From: Tubulanus polymorphus
Taxonomy: Eukaryota; Nemertea; Palaeonemertea; Tubulaniformes; Tubulanidae
Direction of reading: 5' to 3'
NCBI RefSeq assembly: GCF_964204645.1
Contig: NC_134029.1
Location: forward strand, 14,002,850 to 14,066,849
DNA length: 64,000 nucleotides
Below are positions 23,081-34,444 of the stretch, in pieces. A program made the translations under genes and the position numbers. The notes beneath the pieces are model-generated. The model was not told where the DNA came from. It made no database searches and saw only the letters and a program-made list of their open reading frames with translations. How positions within the stretch are numbered: position 1 is the first letter of the stretch; each line of letters begins with the position of its first letter.

Positions 23081-23345
23081 TTAACCCTTTCAGTGCTGAC
23101 TAATTAATACCCTATAGTGCTGGAGAAAATTTTATTTTTATTCAACATAATTTTACACACCGGTAGTAAAGATAATATTAGAACATACATTTACTGACAA
23201 AATATCGAGTAAATTGAAAACAAAACACCCATAAAAGTTTCCATAACTTAACCCTTACAATACCACTACCATATGGCATATGGTACAAATTGGCAAGCTA
23301 GGATACCTGTACCATATGTGATACAGTATCGCTTAACCCTTCTTC
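23081..23345 (-). mobile_element. Rearranged piggyBac-like MITE fragments
   Basis: TTAACCCTTTCAGTGCTGAC at 23081 is the inverted end of the 4702 element. The adjacent sequence matches its interior for about 60 bp and then diverges. Two more TTAACCC ends follow at 23248 and 23334, the latter inside the palindrome CCCTTCTTCTAGAAGGG. A palindrome around CATATGGCATATG (23267-23285) lies between them. Confidence 0.5.
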
Positions 23346-23614
23346 TAGAAGGGCATATCTATCAGTATCAGCTGGTGCTGCCATCTGCATAAAATCCAAG
23401 ATGGCAACAGCCTGGAAAAAACAATTTGGCTGGATGAAACGGTTCAGCTCGTATATGATGCTGACAGAGATGCTGGTGACTTGGCATTTGGTAGTGAACA
23501 AATTTAGAGTGACAACGAATATGACAGCAGTAGTTCAGATGATGAGACTTAGTCAGAAAATAGGTTTATAGTGCCGGCAATGATTTTGATGATGAAAATG
23601 AAATCAGTGACAAT

Positions 23615-24560
23615 TTTTGGTTTACCTTTGACAGCGATATGAAGTTGGCATTGAGCCAATTTCATGTAAAATCGCGGTACGTTTTTTTATGTGAGCATTT
23701 GTTTCATTGGTTCTCGGGTTAAACGACGTATAATCGATGCGCTTGAAGACATGACAAACCTCCGTCGATGTACATGGTCAACTTCGTTAAAATTCTACGA
23801 TAAACTGTTTTTGGCGGGAAAATTCTTAGCTCTCGCGTATAAAATTGCAATGACCTCGATTGGGGGGCGTAGGTATTGTTCTATTTAATACCCGGTGATT
23901 GATTTGATTGACACTGAAGTGCAAGCGAACATTCACTTACACAAGGCCTCCACGTGCGCACGGACTGTTGCATACACAAACACACGCTTGTACAGTATAC
24001 ACTACTATAGTGATACTGTAAACGCTGCTTGCTGGCGCGTCTGACATTCCATCAACAGAAGATGAGCGCTATGTTTTCTGTTTGATATAATTTATATTAA
24101 ATTGTAATTTCTTGTGACCTGAAAATATTAAGCAGCAAACTACAAGTATAGGTCGAGGTCTGAATATTGTAGTAGTAAATTCCAGGATTCAAAACGATCT
24201 AATACGCCGATTTCTTACTGCACCGGTTTAGATTCCGCGGCCATACATTGGAAGAGGTTTCCAAGACTAAATATTCAGCCACCCTCTGATAGGTGACATC
24301 ATATGAATTTTATTTGAATATTTTTTCATATTGTGAAAAATATTTCTTTGAAAATATGAAATAGTTTCCCTGCCGCTCCTACCTGTACCCTACGAAATGT
24401 ATATTTTTGGTCTTATTTGACTACAAAATAATTCTTTGAGAAAGATGAAATACAAGATAGAACTTTGAAGTCACGAATTAAAAGATTTTTCAAGCAATGC
24501 CCTTACCCCAAACAACCTCTAGCTTTCAAGGTAAACCACACTTTGCCCATGGGAAATTTA
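23615..24560 (+). mobile_element. Interspersed repeat family B, copy 1
   Basis: It begins TTGGTTTACCTTTGACAGCG and includes TGGTTCTCGGGTTAAACGAC, AATACCCGGTGATTG, CCTGAAAATATTAAGCAGC and CATATTGTGAAAAATATTTC. Sister copies are at 43589, 54036, 57863 and 59951. Copies 1 and 5 share an additional 200 bp at the right (CTAGCTTTCAAGGTAAACC). There is no open frame or terminal inverted repeat, so the class is unknown. Confidence 0.7.
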
Positions 24561-25284
24561 TTTTAGACCCTGTTGATGCGGTTGTCATGGCAACGGACAC
24601 CAATTACAATAATGAAGAACCAGAAAATGTCAATCCTCAAGGTCACATATATCCAAATTATTTGTCTTATTTGTAAGCCCAAAGGTGATCAACACCATGG
24701 TATACAATGTATCAGTGTCAAATACATAGGTAATAATTTTCTGAGGCCTGAAATTATACCCCAATGAAATCCCTTACATTCGGCCTTCCGACATATCGGT
24801 GGAAAATTGGGTAAATGAGTGGGAAAATAAATTTTTTAGTTGTTCTATTGCTTTGAAATTTTTACTACATAAAGAAAGGATATATGGCATACAATTTCAG
24901 TTGGAATTGAAAAGATCAATGCATTTTGCTGGGAAACAGAGCAGTTTATCTGAAACTTTTTCGTGAATTTTTTTCATGGCGGCCATCTTGGAGTATGTGA
25001 CCTTGACCTCAAGTTCACTTATACCCAAATTATTTATGTCTACTTTGTTGGCCCAAAAGTTATCAACAACATGCTATATAATTTTTCTGTCAGATACCTT
25101 TGTAACTATTCTGTGAAAATATTTTTCATGACTTTGTTCAATAAGCGTTGACTTGAATTGATGTTGACATAGAATTGATGTTACATCACTCTGGCGGTCT
25201 CCCATCATCAGCTGATCATCAATAATTGAGGAATATCGGTAGGAATATCCCTGAAAAATATACTTTCAAACGATCTGAAATTTG
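24561..25284. repeat. Two diverged tandem copies of a non-coding repeat
   Basis: Around 24640-24735 and 25000-25110 the sequence recurs (CAAATTATTTGTCTTATTTG versus CAAATTATTTATGTCTACTT, then GCCCAAAGGTGATCAACA versus GCCCAAAAGTTATCAACA). Coding potential is absent. The intervening 250 bp is unremarkable. Confidence 0.45.
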
Positions 25285-25370
25285 TATCCGGTGTATAAGT
25301 CAACCCAAGTTTTTGGACTACTACTTTTGGCCTCAAAAACTCGACTTATACAGTGGAAAATACGGTAATA
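25285..25370. mobile_element. Short fold-back fragment of the CCGTATTTTCC MITE family
   Basis: GTATAAGTCAACCC on the left and CGACTTATACAGTG on the right pair as an inverted repeat; the right end GGAAAATACGGTA is the family terminus also seen at 32618-33225. The left terminus is degraded. Confidence 0.6.
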
Positions 25371-25454
25371 CTTGAATATTTTGGAAAATTTTATATTTTT
25401 TATTAGAATATTTCAATATAATAGTGTATAACTTAACCTGAAATAAATGTCATA

Positions 25455-25530
25455 ACTTTAAAGAAAAATATTTGACCAAAAGAACATTTGACGGAAATGG
25501 TACACGATTTAATGAAGTACACCTCCTATG
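25455..25530 (+). repeat. Dispersed ~75-bp repeat
   Basis: TTAAAGAAAAATATTTGACC, then AAAAGAACATTTGACGG and AATGGTACACGATTTAATG, recur at 39997-40063, just upstream of host exon 4. The family is unknown. Confidence 0.5.
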
Positions 25531-27600
25531 CAATTTTCAGATTGTAAAATTGATACTATATGACACCTCCAATGAAAAAATTAGATTTCAGGACCATCTA
25601 CATAAAAAGTGTGCCACCTGTTTTACTGAACATTTTCGCGATAGGCAAATGAATTGGAAGCATGACGTCATCAGCTAGTGATAGCAAAAAGCGAACCATA
25701 GGTTCGCTAAAAAGTCAATCAATTATGGTTTGTCACTTTCTGATGAGTATTTGTGCTGTCTCATCATCTAGGCCTATCTGCATTCAAGATGCCGTTTGAG
25801 ACTGCTGAAATGATTGGATAGAGCATCGAACAAAATCTAAACCTATAGGAAAATATTGCCATATTCATCAGGAAGAAAATGAGCTGGTACGCCTAAAATG
25901 AGAATTTTGGAACTTTTTAATTGGCTTCCTGAATTTTTATGCTAAATAGGGCCTACAGAGAATTGCTAAAACACGCAGCTAATATCAAATTTTGTGTCAT
26001 GCTTCCCAGAGCTCTTATAGTTTTCTGGACATATTCAAACCAAAACTAACAGCCACGCAAGTGAAAATCAAAATGAATACATGTGTAATTGTTCGTTCTT
26101 CTAGATCGTAGAAAGGTAAAAAACCACTTTGCCTGTGGCAAATTATTTTCCAATATGGTTGATATTTTAGGTTTCTAACGTATTGTTGTTTGACAGATAA
26201 ATCTACCTATCTTCTCATGTCACAGTGAATTCATCTCTGTAAATATTGAGTTATGAAAATTCCAGGAAATCATGTTATTTTTAGACAGTTAATATATCCT
26301 AGTTCTAATGATGAATTGAGTTGTATAATTGCTTCTTACATAGGCCTGAGCCAGCGCCCTGAAACTGCATGTTACAATGATCAGTTGTACACTCATCCCA
26401 TACTGTGTGCTCATACATTTCTAACGTATAGCTTAAACTTCTCTGTCAAATTTATAGGATACGGTAGAACCTATCCTTTGCACATGTATTTAAATGAAAA
26501 CAAGATTTACATTTTCTCCTGATAAGCCTTCAGGGTGATGAAGTTCAATTAACACTGTATAATTCTTCAAAAGTTATCTATTGTATAAATCATTGCATCA
26601 ATCAATTTTTTCTTATTCTTTTTAACAATAAATTTATTTCCACAATATACATTAGTACAAGAGACTTACAAAATAAACTTACAAACTGCATTTAAAATGC
26701 ATTATATGCAAGTATATGCATCAATCAATAAATCTGTCACACTTGTTACGTTCATCCTTGTGATAAGTTAGAAACCTTAATTGTCATTACTTCATAACTC
26801 TCTAAATCTATGCAGTTATATATTATGTATCTTGATTGATGGGCATGACATGTGGAACTGCAATAAATCATTCATTGATTGTGGACCTGTATGTGCACAT
26901 AATTTAAACCTAGCTTATTATGTGACTGAAAATATTGAATAAGTAATGAAACAAACCCTTAACATACTTTTGACTTTTGAGGTGACGGTTAACTGATATA
27001 TTGCTTCCATAGGCCATACTAGGAAGTTAGAGTCATTTCAGTTGTACTTGCAAGTTATTTTTCTTGCTATAGTTATCCAAGTTTACCCCATTAATGGCAT
27101 ATTTCATTTTAGTGTGTGCCACCCGTTACCTATGAGATAAAAATTTTCAATCTCTTTATTGCGTTAAATTTATTGGTGTATGCTAAAGATCTATTAATCC
27201 TCTTTTGATTAAAACATGATTCATGATAAGTTACGGCTGTTGTCACATAAAATTATTTATTTCAGTTTGACGGTAGTAGAGTCCAATTTTCTGGCATATG
27301 ATCTTTGACCGGGCTTCTCTCTTTAAATGTACCTCACACAATAAAATTTTTCACTGCATATGGAAAGAATAATCATTTACTGCGTGAAAATAATATTCGT
27401 TTTCGATGCGCCATTGCCTGAAAACGGCAGCAGATGACTAAAGTAACGAATCTCAGGTGACGGATTTTCAACCAAAAAAGTTGAAAAAAAATCCTATTTA
27501 CCAGTATAGCAGCGGGTTATCAGTTATTTCTAGAGAATTGGAGAGGGCTTTTCATTTTAAGAATATCCATGTGTAATTATCCTAATGATCACAGTCATAA
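25531..27600. other. Intron sequence, no gene seen
   Basis: AT-rich sequence without supported genes, terminal repeats or satellites. An open frame at 26253-26522 has no recognisable motif and no splice context. Confidence 0.4.
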
Positions 27601-27619
27601 GAGCCCAATCTTGAAACGT

Positions 27620-27850
27620 GTTCCTACGCTACGTGTGACGGATTTGTAGCGTTTTCACATGAACGGTTGCAGTAGCGTACGCACAAACCTTCTCCTATTT
27701 TACATGAATGGGCTTCTCTACGCAGCTAAGTATAGATCAGGATTTTCCATTCTATTAATAGGGCATAATTCAGCGTTCGTATATACACGTGTAGTCGACA
27801 GGTGTGCTGTCATTTAGCAGCAGAGCGTGGCTGGCTGTAGCGTAAGCACA
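27620..27850. repeat. Cluster of TACGCTAC motifs, left of the transposase-like gene
   Basis: TACGCTAC at 27625, GTAGCGTT near 27646, GTAGCGTA at 27672 and GTAGCGTAAGC at 27838, plus GTGTGACGGA at 27634. The same words cluster at 31326-31545 on the other side of the gene. Multiple subterminal repeats like these are typical transposase-binding sites in some DNA transposons. Confidence 0.5.
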
Positions 27851-28024
27851 GGCAGCAATGAGAAGTCAAGATTAATCTTAATCATATAACAATATAAACT
27901 TTTATTCGCATGAATTAACAATTAACATTCTAATGGAACACAGGTATGTTTTAAGTATTGTTTGAATAATAAATCTTCCTCAATTTAAATTTGATTTGCG
28001 CATAATTCTCGTTTGGTTTCATTT

Positions 28025-28378
28025 TTAGAGATCAAGTTGTGCCTTTAATTCAATTTCGATGCCTTTACATTGTTTGTATTCGACACCTGCTTGTTTCAAA
28101 TCTGCTTCGCTGAAAGTGAATGGGCCATGGCCCATTATATCGAGAGGACCAAAAAACCGCCGCCGTCTGTCGACACTATCGACGTCTGGACGTTTAGGCC
28201 AGTCGAAGCTCGTAGCACCGGTTTTGTGAAGGAATTTCAGTTTCGCTTTGGCGTCTTGAACTTCTAATATCCTGCCGATGTAGAATGTTTTCTCATAGAA
28301 AACAGCATGGTATTCGCCATCATTGATCGCAGTTAGCGGAATCAACTCGCTATCAGGATCGCTTTCGGGATCGTCCAC
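28025..28378 (-). CDS. C-terminal exon: SH3/Tudor-like domain
   Basis: The acceptor CTGTAAG precedes GTGGACGATCC. The exon encodes VDDPESDPDSE, then a barrel-like pattern (YHAVFYEKTFYIGRILEV, KLKFLHKTG, FDWPKRPDVDSV) and stops at 28025. The alternation of AVxYxxxFYIG with WP is typical of SH3/Tudor-like folds attached to this transposase-like family. It has no lesions. Confidence 0.6.
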   Translation of the reverse strand: MDDPESDPDSELIPLTAINDGEYHAVFYEKTFYIGRILEVQDAKAKLKFLHKTGATSFDWPKRPDVDSVDRRRRFFGPLDIMGHGPFTFSEADLKQAGVEYKQCKGIEIELKAQLDL

Positions 28379-30902
28379 CTTACAGAAATACAGTTTATTT
28401 AATATTTCATTACATGTTGTATTCTATGGTATATATTGAGACATTATAAATGAGAAATAACTTATATCAGCTTGTAAATATCTTGTAAAAGTAAATAAAA
28501 TAACTTGTATTAAATTGTAAATAAAATAACTTGTGTAAAATTGTAAATAATATAACATGTGTAAAATTGTTAATAAAGTAACTTGTGTCAAATTGTAAAT
28601 AAAATTAACAAACTACCGGTATTCATCCCAATGAACTATTTTGAAATAAAGACCAACCTGAAATTCTGTTACTAAGGGTACGGTGGATCGAAGTTTACGC
28701 TTGTTGTATAATCCAGTGTATACTACATTTAGGCAAATAGACATAGGTTTCCGTCGATCAGATGGGGCACTAATGCAAACACGACAGAAACAACTAAACT
28801 CTTTGACTTCAATATTCGCACTTATACCGCATTTTCTAAAAGCATGAAGGCGCCTGCTGCCATTTACTGTTTGCACCGAGTTTACAAATGGTTCATCGTG
28901 GTTTATCTCGTTAATCGATGTATAAATGTATGACCGTTTGGTCAAGGGGTCATCCAGAAGCAGATTTTTGCTACAAAATTCGAACATATCTGAACCATTC
29001 TTGATAATGAACTTTCCGGATGCTATGGCCCGGTCGACTGCTCGATTTATAATTCCAATTTCGCCATCCCCTTGACCTTTGCCGTGCTCCGAGCCGTAGT
29101 AATGTCTTTCAATTGGGATATGTGTTTTAGCAAGGTAACCAAAACAGCCTTTGCCTTTGTACTGTGAGGCGCAACCGTCCGAAAAGATTATTACTTTTTC
29201 AAATTCATTTCCAGTATTTTCAAGAAGCGAGTCGTAAGCTTTCTGAAAATAGTGTTCTACTGCGTGGAAGTCGTGGTTTATGTCATCCGATATGATGATA
29301 AATGCATGTCGCACGGCGGTTTCGGAATTCGGTAATTTATAGTATGCAACACATGGGTGTAATGTAACTTGTCTTTTTCCGAAATACGTGCCTTTGATTT
29401 CTCTATTCTTTGCGAAATCTACGATAAACAATGCCAAATTATCGGGTAAATTTTTCGCGGAGGTTTCGATATTGATATGATTGCCAGCGAGCAGTAAAGA
29501 CATGTCGTACAAATGTAACACCACCGCTATTCTGAAGATCAATTTCAAAATTCAGACAAGATCTCGGCTAATGTGCCACGCTTTGTAATTAGAGAATATA
29601 TTAATCTGCCATTAGAATCCTCGTGTTTTTCCCAGTGATTCCACGTGATTATCTCATCAGTTGATATATTGCTATACAAGGCACGGATAGTGTCACCGTG
29701 GTCCTTGCATATGTCACATTCAGACAGGCTACACGAGCGGTTGTAAAAATGACTGGCATCTGATTTAGGACATAAAAGTATGTCGATTAATGAGTCGACG
29801 TTCGATACTTTAATTGAGCTATGAAGCGATAATGAACTGATTTTGAATTTTGCATTTTCGCAATACACACAGGTACAAACTTCTCTTGTAGATGAGAGAA
29901 GACGAACGTTTCTGGGCCTCAACAGAGTGAACTTTGTAAACCCGATTCGTATCTGAGGGTTTTCTTTCTGAAATATACCATATGCTGCTTTTAGAGAGCA
30001 TGTCATACGGTAGCTTGGCCCGTGTTTGTTGGCAAACCTTTTCTCCGGACGTATAGAGGATATATCCTCCCGCATGTATAAAGCACGAATTGTGTTAAAT
30101 TGGGCCAAGTTAAGTTTAGACCGTGGTTTTCGAGTGAGGCCCACTTTTTGGGCTTTGGTAATAGTTTGACGATTGAGCCCAGTTTCTTTACTGAGACGTC
30201 TGATACTAACTCTCTTTCTATTCTCGATAAACTGCAATGCAACTGATTTAACTACGTGTTTACTGCAGTTTTTCATGTCATCGGGAAATTGATCGGATTT
30301 TGATGGAAGTGTGGAGGAATTTGATTTTTCAAACAATCTTTTCACAATAACAGCATATTTTCGGGGAGATTTGGGCATAGCTTTATTGGCTTTGTGTGTT
30401 GCATTGTAGAGTGATTGCTTTGAATTATATGGGCCGATCTCGTCGCCACCAGTGCTGCATGCATTTTTTGTCTGGGAATTGCGCTCAGTGGCCGCTCTTT
30501 TTCTTCGCCGGTCATACTCTCTTACGCGTCGACGTTTTTGTCCGGACCAGTTTCTTTACGCTTTCGTTCTCGCCATGCGGCATGTTCGTCAACCACCTGG
30601 CCTCTCGTCTTAGGCCTTAACTTAATACGAAGTCCACCTCCAGTTTCTTTAACTGAAGAGCTTAAGCTTTTTTCTTCCTCTTTCCATTTTGCCCGAAGAC
30701 GACGATTCCTATTGCGTGTTTGTATTTTAATGTGTTCCCGTTTTTTAAGCGATTCTTTGTTCGGATTCTTTTTATTACACTCTACCTTAAGCTTCAGCCT
30801 TCGTTCTCGTGCTGCAATTTGTTGGCGAATTTTATACTCTTCGTATTTTTCGGGATCATTTTGTTTTAGATTTTGTCGGTACAGTGCCGTCCTTGAAGTC
30901 AT
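28025..30902 (-). CDS. RNase H-fold transposase-like protein, frame-shifted
   Basis: Minus strand, two coding exons: 30902-28658 and 28378-28025, joined in phase 0. The ATG at 30902 directly follows an acceptor (TTCTTCCAG), implying a 5' untranslated exon. Order of parts: basic Lys/Arg-rich N-terminus (SRTALYRQNLKQNDPEKYEE); KSPRKY motif; helix-turn-helix-like block (IRRLSKETGLNRQTITKAQ); Cys cluster CTCVYCENAK with ECDICKDHG; RNase H-like core with FIVDFAKN, IIFSDGCASQYKGKG and GSEHGKGQGDGEIG, giving plausible acidic catalytic residues; C-terminal SH3/Tudor-like exon. I know similar proteins from cnidarian and invertebrate genomes but cannot name the superfamily. Three one-base homopolymer shifts break the frame (30535-30539, 29547-29550, 29451-29455); between the last two the family motif ARWQSYQYRNLRE is readable in the third frame. 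It is either an inactive copy or has local sequence errors. Confidence 0.68.
28488..28609. repeat. ~30-bp AT-rich minisatellite in the intron
   Basis: About four units of ATAACTTGTGTAAAATTG followed by TAAATAAAAT lie in the intron of the minus-strand transposase-like gene. Units differ at a few positions. Confidence 0.7.
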
Positions 30903-31320
30903 CTGGAAGAACCAGGAATATGTTGCCAACTGATGACAGATAATGTGAAAATCAATTTAGGCCTAACTCTACTAATTATATAATTCGTGGTGAAAATATC
31001 AAATACGTCTGTCTGATCGAGTGATAGATTCGCTTTAGTTAGTTTTTAATTGAGTTTAGTGGGCTTATTAGGTTGAAATCATCTAGCCTAAATAGCGTAG
31101 TCACAAATTATCAGTCACAAAATTAGCGTCCGCACAGAGACGGCCGTCACGTGTGTAGCCTCGTTTACAAATCAATCAATAATCCCCACCCTGTGGGCAA
31201 CCTTAGTTGACCTTGGTGCTATCGCCATGTTTTTTATCAACTGGGGGGTAAAAAATTGCAAAAGATCAAAGTTTATTTACGATTTGAAGTATTTTTGGCA
31301 TAAGAAAAACAATTCAATGA
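30903..31320. other. Probable 5' region of the minus-strand gene
   Basis: It should contain the intron and untranslated first exon of the transposase-like gene, because an acceptor abuts its ATG. No donor or promoter motif could be fixed with confidence. CACGTG occurs near 31149. Confidence 0.3.
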
Positions 31321-31325
31321 TTTCC

Positions 31326-31545
31326 TACGCTACTTGTTAACTACGCTATCATGCGTGACGGAATATTGCAAATCTCATTATAACAAAAACGTGAACTTAC
31401 TGCTGCAGTTTCCAATTACTCTTGCGTGCCCATCGTATACAAGATTCAAAAAAGTGCGATATGAAGTCATCAACTCCATATATGGACCTACGCAGGCTGG
31501 TTGCGTACGCTACTCATGCGTGACGTAAAAAAATATCGTAGCGTT
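31326..31545. repeat. Cluster of TACGCTAC motifs, right of the transposase-like gene
   Basis: TACGCTAC at 31326 and 31506, CTACGCTATC at 31341, GTAGCGTT at 31538, and TGCGTGACG at 31352 and 31518. Together with the left cluster they frame the minus-strand gene. The Harbinger element starts 11 bp beyond the last motif and may have cut off the outer end. Confidence 0.5.
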
Positions 31546-31647
31546 CGCTCTCACTCAGGCTGCTTGATTCGACGATTCGGAGTACTCCGAGTATTACTCT
31601 GGAGCACACCGGAAACAAACGGTATCCGTGTTATCAGAGTAACAAAT

Positions 31648-33252
31648 ATGGTGGACAAGGCGGTATTATTTCGATCGTTCATCCCATTATTGTTGGAAGA
31701 ATGTATGGAGGAAGCCATCTACACGGAAGTTAATGGCTACACATTAAGCATGTACTGTTTGCTGATTACTGTGTAAGTAATGTTAGTCTACGAGCTGATT
31801 CTTGCGTTCTAATCTTCTAACATGTCAATGATCGTCTTCAAGACACCACCTCCTCCAGTCCTAGTCCTCCTCCTCCCAGACCGGCCTCATCAACAGAGGC
31901 TCATTCCATTCAGTAAGAATAGCCAGTAAGTTAGTGAAGTTTTCACTGTGAAGTTTTACGATCAGATTTTTTCCACTTTAGCTTCTTCATCAGACTATAA
32001 AAGGCTTACCACTAAGACCTTAAATTGTTATGTGTGCAATAAATAATATATGTTTTGTTTCTGTTTCTTTTTTAGAACAAGAGAAGACAGAGAAAAATGT
32101 AGAAACTATGTCGAGAGTGTAATTCCACGATACCTCGCAGATGATTTTAGCAGATTCTTCCGAATATCTAGAGCTACATGTGAAGTGATTATGCAGAATA
32201 TAGGACCATATTTAAGGCAAAGGCCTAATGAGGAGTGTGGTGGGAGAAAACCAATTACGATCGAAAAACAGTTACTTATAACCATATGGTATATTTCCCA
32301 TCAGGAAACAATACATAGAATGGCTGATCGCTTTGGCGTTACTGATTTTACCATTCTTAAATCTAGAAATCGCGTGTTTAATGTAGTTATGACGCATTTG
32401 AAGAAAAAGTTCATAAAATTACCTTTCGATGATTTTGCGAAGAACAAAATAAAAGATGAATTTCTCATGAGCTCTTAATTTCCGAATATACTTGGGGCTT
32501 TAGATGGAACACACATCAGCATTATAGCTCCACATGAGCATGCACAGGTGTACGTTAATAGAAAGAAATATCATTCAATTGTTTTGCAAGGCGTTTGTAC
32601 TGCTAATTTATCATTTACCGTATTTTCCGGCCAATAAGCCGATTTTCTAGCCTCAGATTTTTACCCAAAATATCGTGATCGGCTTATTGGGCGGATACGA
32701 TCTGACATAAAAAATCACTTCCTGATCTATGCCACTCTAATGCTCTCAATGATCGTCAAAATCAAGAAAAGTGGTCGATATTTATTTGAGGTCATTATTT
32801 ACTACCAATTATAATCTATTTTGAACTATTTTATTTTTACTTTGATTGTTCTATCACCGCACAGCGGCAATGGTATACATTTATATAACGCGCGAGTTCA
32901 TCGTACTACCACGTGTCAGTTCATACATTAGTATATATGCAAATCAGCAGTGAGCCGCGTACTGCGTGTATGGCTGCGTGTATAGTAATCAGCTGAGTGA
33001 GTCTATATATAGCACAGTCACTCGGCGATGATAGTATACACAGCACTCTCACACATCGGCGGGCGCTACTGTTGGCCTCTTAAATCGTCAATTAGGACGA
33101 ACTAATTGACAAATCAGTGAATTAAAATCTCTTATGAAGGGCCTCGGCTTATTGGGCGAAGCTTTATGAAATCCATGTATTTTAGGCTAAAAAACTGCCC
33201 TCGGCTTATTGGCCGGAAAATACGGTATTCATGTCCTTGCTGGCTGGCAATT
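31648..33252 (+). pseudogene. HARBI1-like transposase, truncated and interrupted
   Basis: Exon 1 is 31648-31772 (ATG, MVDKAVLFRSFIPLLLEEC) with donor GTAAGT; exon 2 starts at 32076 after TTTTTTAG, and phase fits. It encodes FRISRATCEVIMQNIGPYL, then a helix-turn-helix block (RKPITIEKQLLITIWYIS, MADRFGVTDFTI) and NILGALDGTHISIIAP, which holds the first Asp of the DDE triad. TAA at 32476-32478 breaks the frame. At 32617 a 608-bp MITE interrupts the coding text. Without it and one TA copy, the frame would read on into FIHVLAGW, as in related nucleases. After AGW the sequence switches to the 3' end of the neighbouring minus-strand gene, so the second Asp and Glu are lost. Confidence 0.83.
32616..33227. 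mobile_element. 608-bp MITE, CCGTATTTTCC ends, TA target
   Basis: The element proper is 32618-33225. Ends CCGTATTTTCCGGCCAATAA and its inverse are perfect over about 25 bp; TA at 32616-32617 and 33226-33227 is the duplicated target. Inside are further copies of CGGCTTATTGGGC and its complement near 32680 and 33140, so inverted repeats extend about 80 bp. No gene. The TA target and CCG ends suggest the Tc1/pogo group. Confidence 0.85.
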
Positions 33253-33259
33253 CTTTGAT

Positions 33260-34444
33260 TTAATTCTTCTTCAAGTCTTTAAACAGGTCCAAGAAGCCCT
33301 TCATAACGGTCATTCTGTCATTATGCATACGTTCCTGTTGGGCCCTAGCAGAATCCTGCCATTCCCTTTGTTCGGTCATGTGCTCATTGAGTACATCTAA
33401 TACCTGGGAGACGTTCGATTTTCTCTTCTTTGGCGGTGGGGGTGGGACCTTATCTCGCTCAGTCCTCGACTCGCTACTATCTGAGGCACAAGTTTCTTCA
33501 TCTATGGTTGAACCCGCGACATTATGAGGCTTGATGTTAGGACGTTTAAACACAAATTCCATTTCATTTTCGAATGGGTGTGTCTGGCATTCGTTACCAC
33601 TTTTTGAATTGTGGTCGCTTACTTTTTTCAAACCTCTCACAAGGGTCTTCCATCTGTTTTCTATTGTGCGCAAGTAAATTTATAACCTTTTGCCAACATC
33701 AATTGTGCTATTTTTTCCCACAGGGCCTTTTTTTTCTTGATTTTTGGTTCCCATTCTCGATATATGTTAATCAGAAGAAGCGACTCTCCTCTTTTCCATG
33801 TAGCAGTATCATCTGAAATGGAATAAGAAATTTATTAAAATCGCTGTAAGATCAAGAAGTCGGATATGGAAGGGTCAGGGAGAGAAGCAAAGCCTAGATA
33901 GGCCTACATACCACAACCAGCACTGTTATTATCATTAGAACATGTAGGCTTATTGTCAATTGGAACCTGGTCATCTTCAGATACATTACTGCTCATGCCA
34001 GACCGTGCTGGTCCTTCAGATTCTTCTTGTTGGAACTGTAATTCCATTTCCGGCTTTGTTCCTTGTTGTCGTTGAGGAGGCGCTGCAATTGTAGCTGGTT
34101 TGGCTTGTGATTTTGATTGAAGTTGAGCACGTGAGGCAACTGTGTAATGAAAGAAAAGAAGATTTATAATGAAAGTAATGTAATACATACTTGACGACAG
34201 CATTGCCATTAATTAATTAATCAATGGCATTATTGAGAGATCCTAAGCCTTGTTTTTGAAAAGCAGATTGATAAACACTACATGACAATTTTCAAAGACT
34301 TAATACGTGCAGAATGGTTGTCTTATATAAGGACTCACCATAACATTTATGTTTTTTTATCAGATCGACAAAAACAAACATTTTTCCGCAAATTGAACAC
34401 TTATAAAAAGTCAACGTGGGCGCCGAATCCTTTTTATCCGCCAT
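33260..34444 (-). pseudogene. Harbinger accessory DNA-binding protein (zinc finger + SANT)
   Basis: Minus-strand exons 34444-34339, 34139-33912 and 33812-33260 join in frame. Exon 1 starts MADKKDSAPTLTFYKC and has a C2HC-type finger (CSICGKMF ... HKC). Exon 2 is Gln/Ser-rich linker. Exon 3 starts with a Myb/SANT-like trihelix domain (WKRGESLLLINIYREWEP, KALWEKIAQLMLAKGY, then NRWKTLVRGLKKV), followed by a PPPPPKKRK basic stretch and a C-terminal helix. Such proteins help Harbinger nucleases bind element ends. One base is missing after KFTCAQ (GCACAATAG), shifting the frame within the SANT domain. The Zn-finger fusion at the N-terminus is less usual. Confidence 0.76.
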
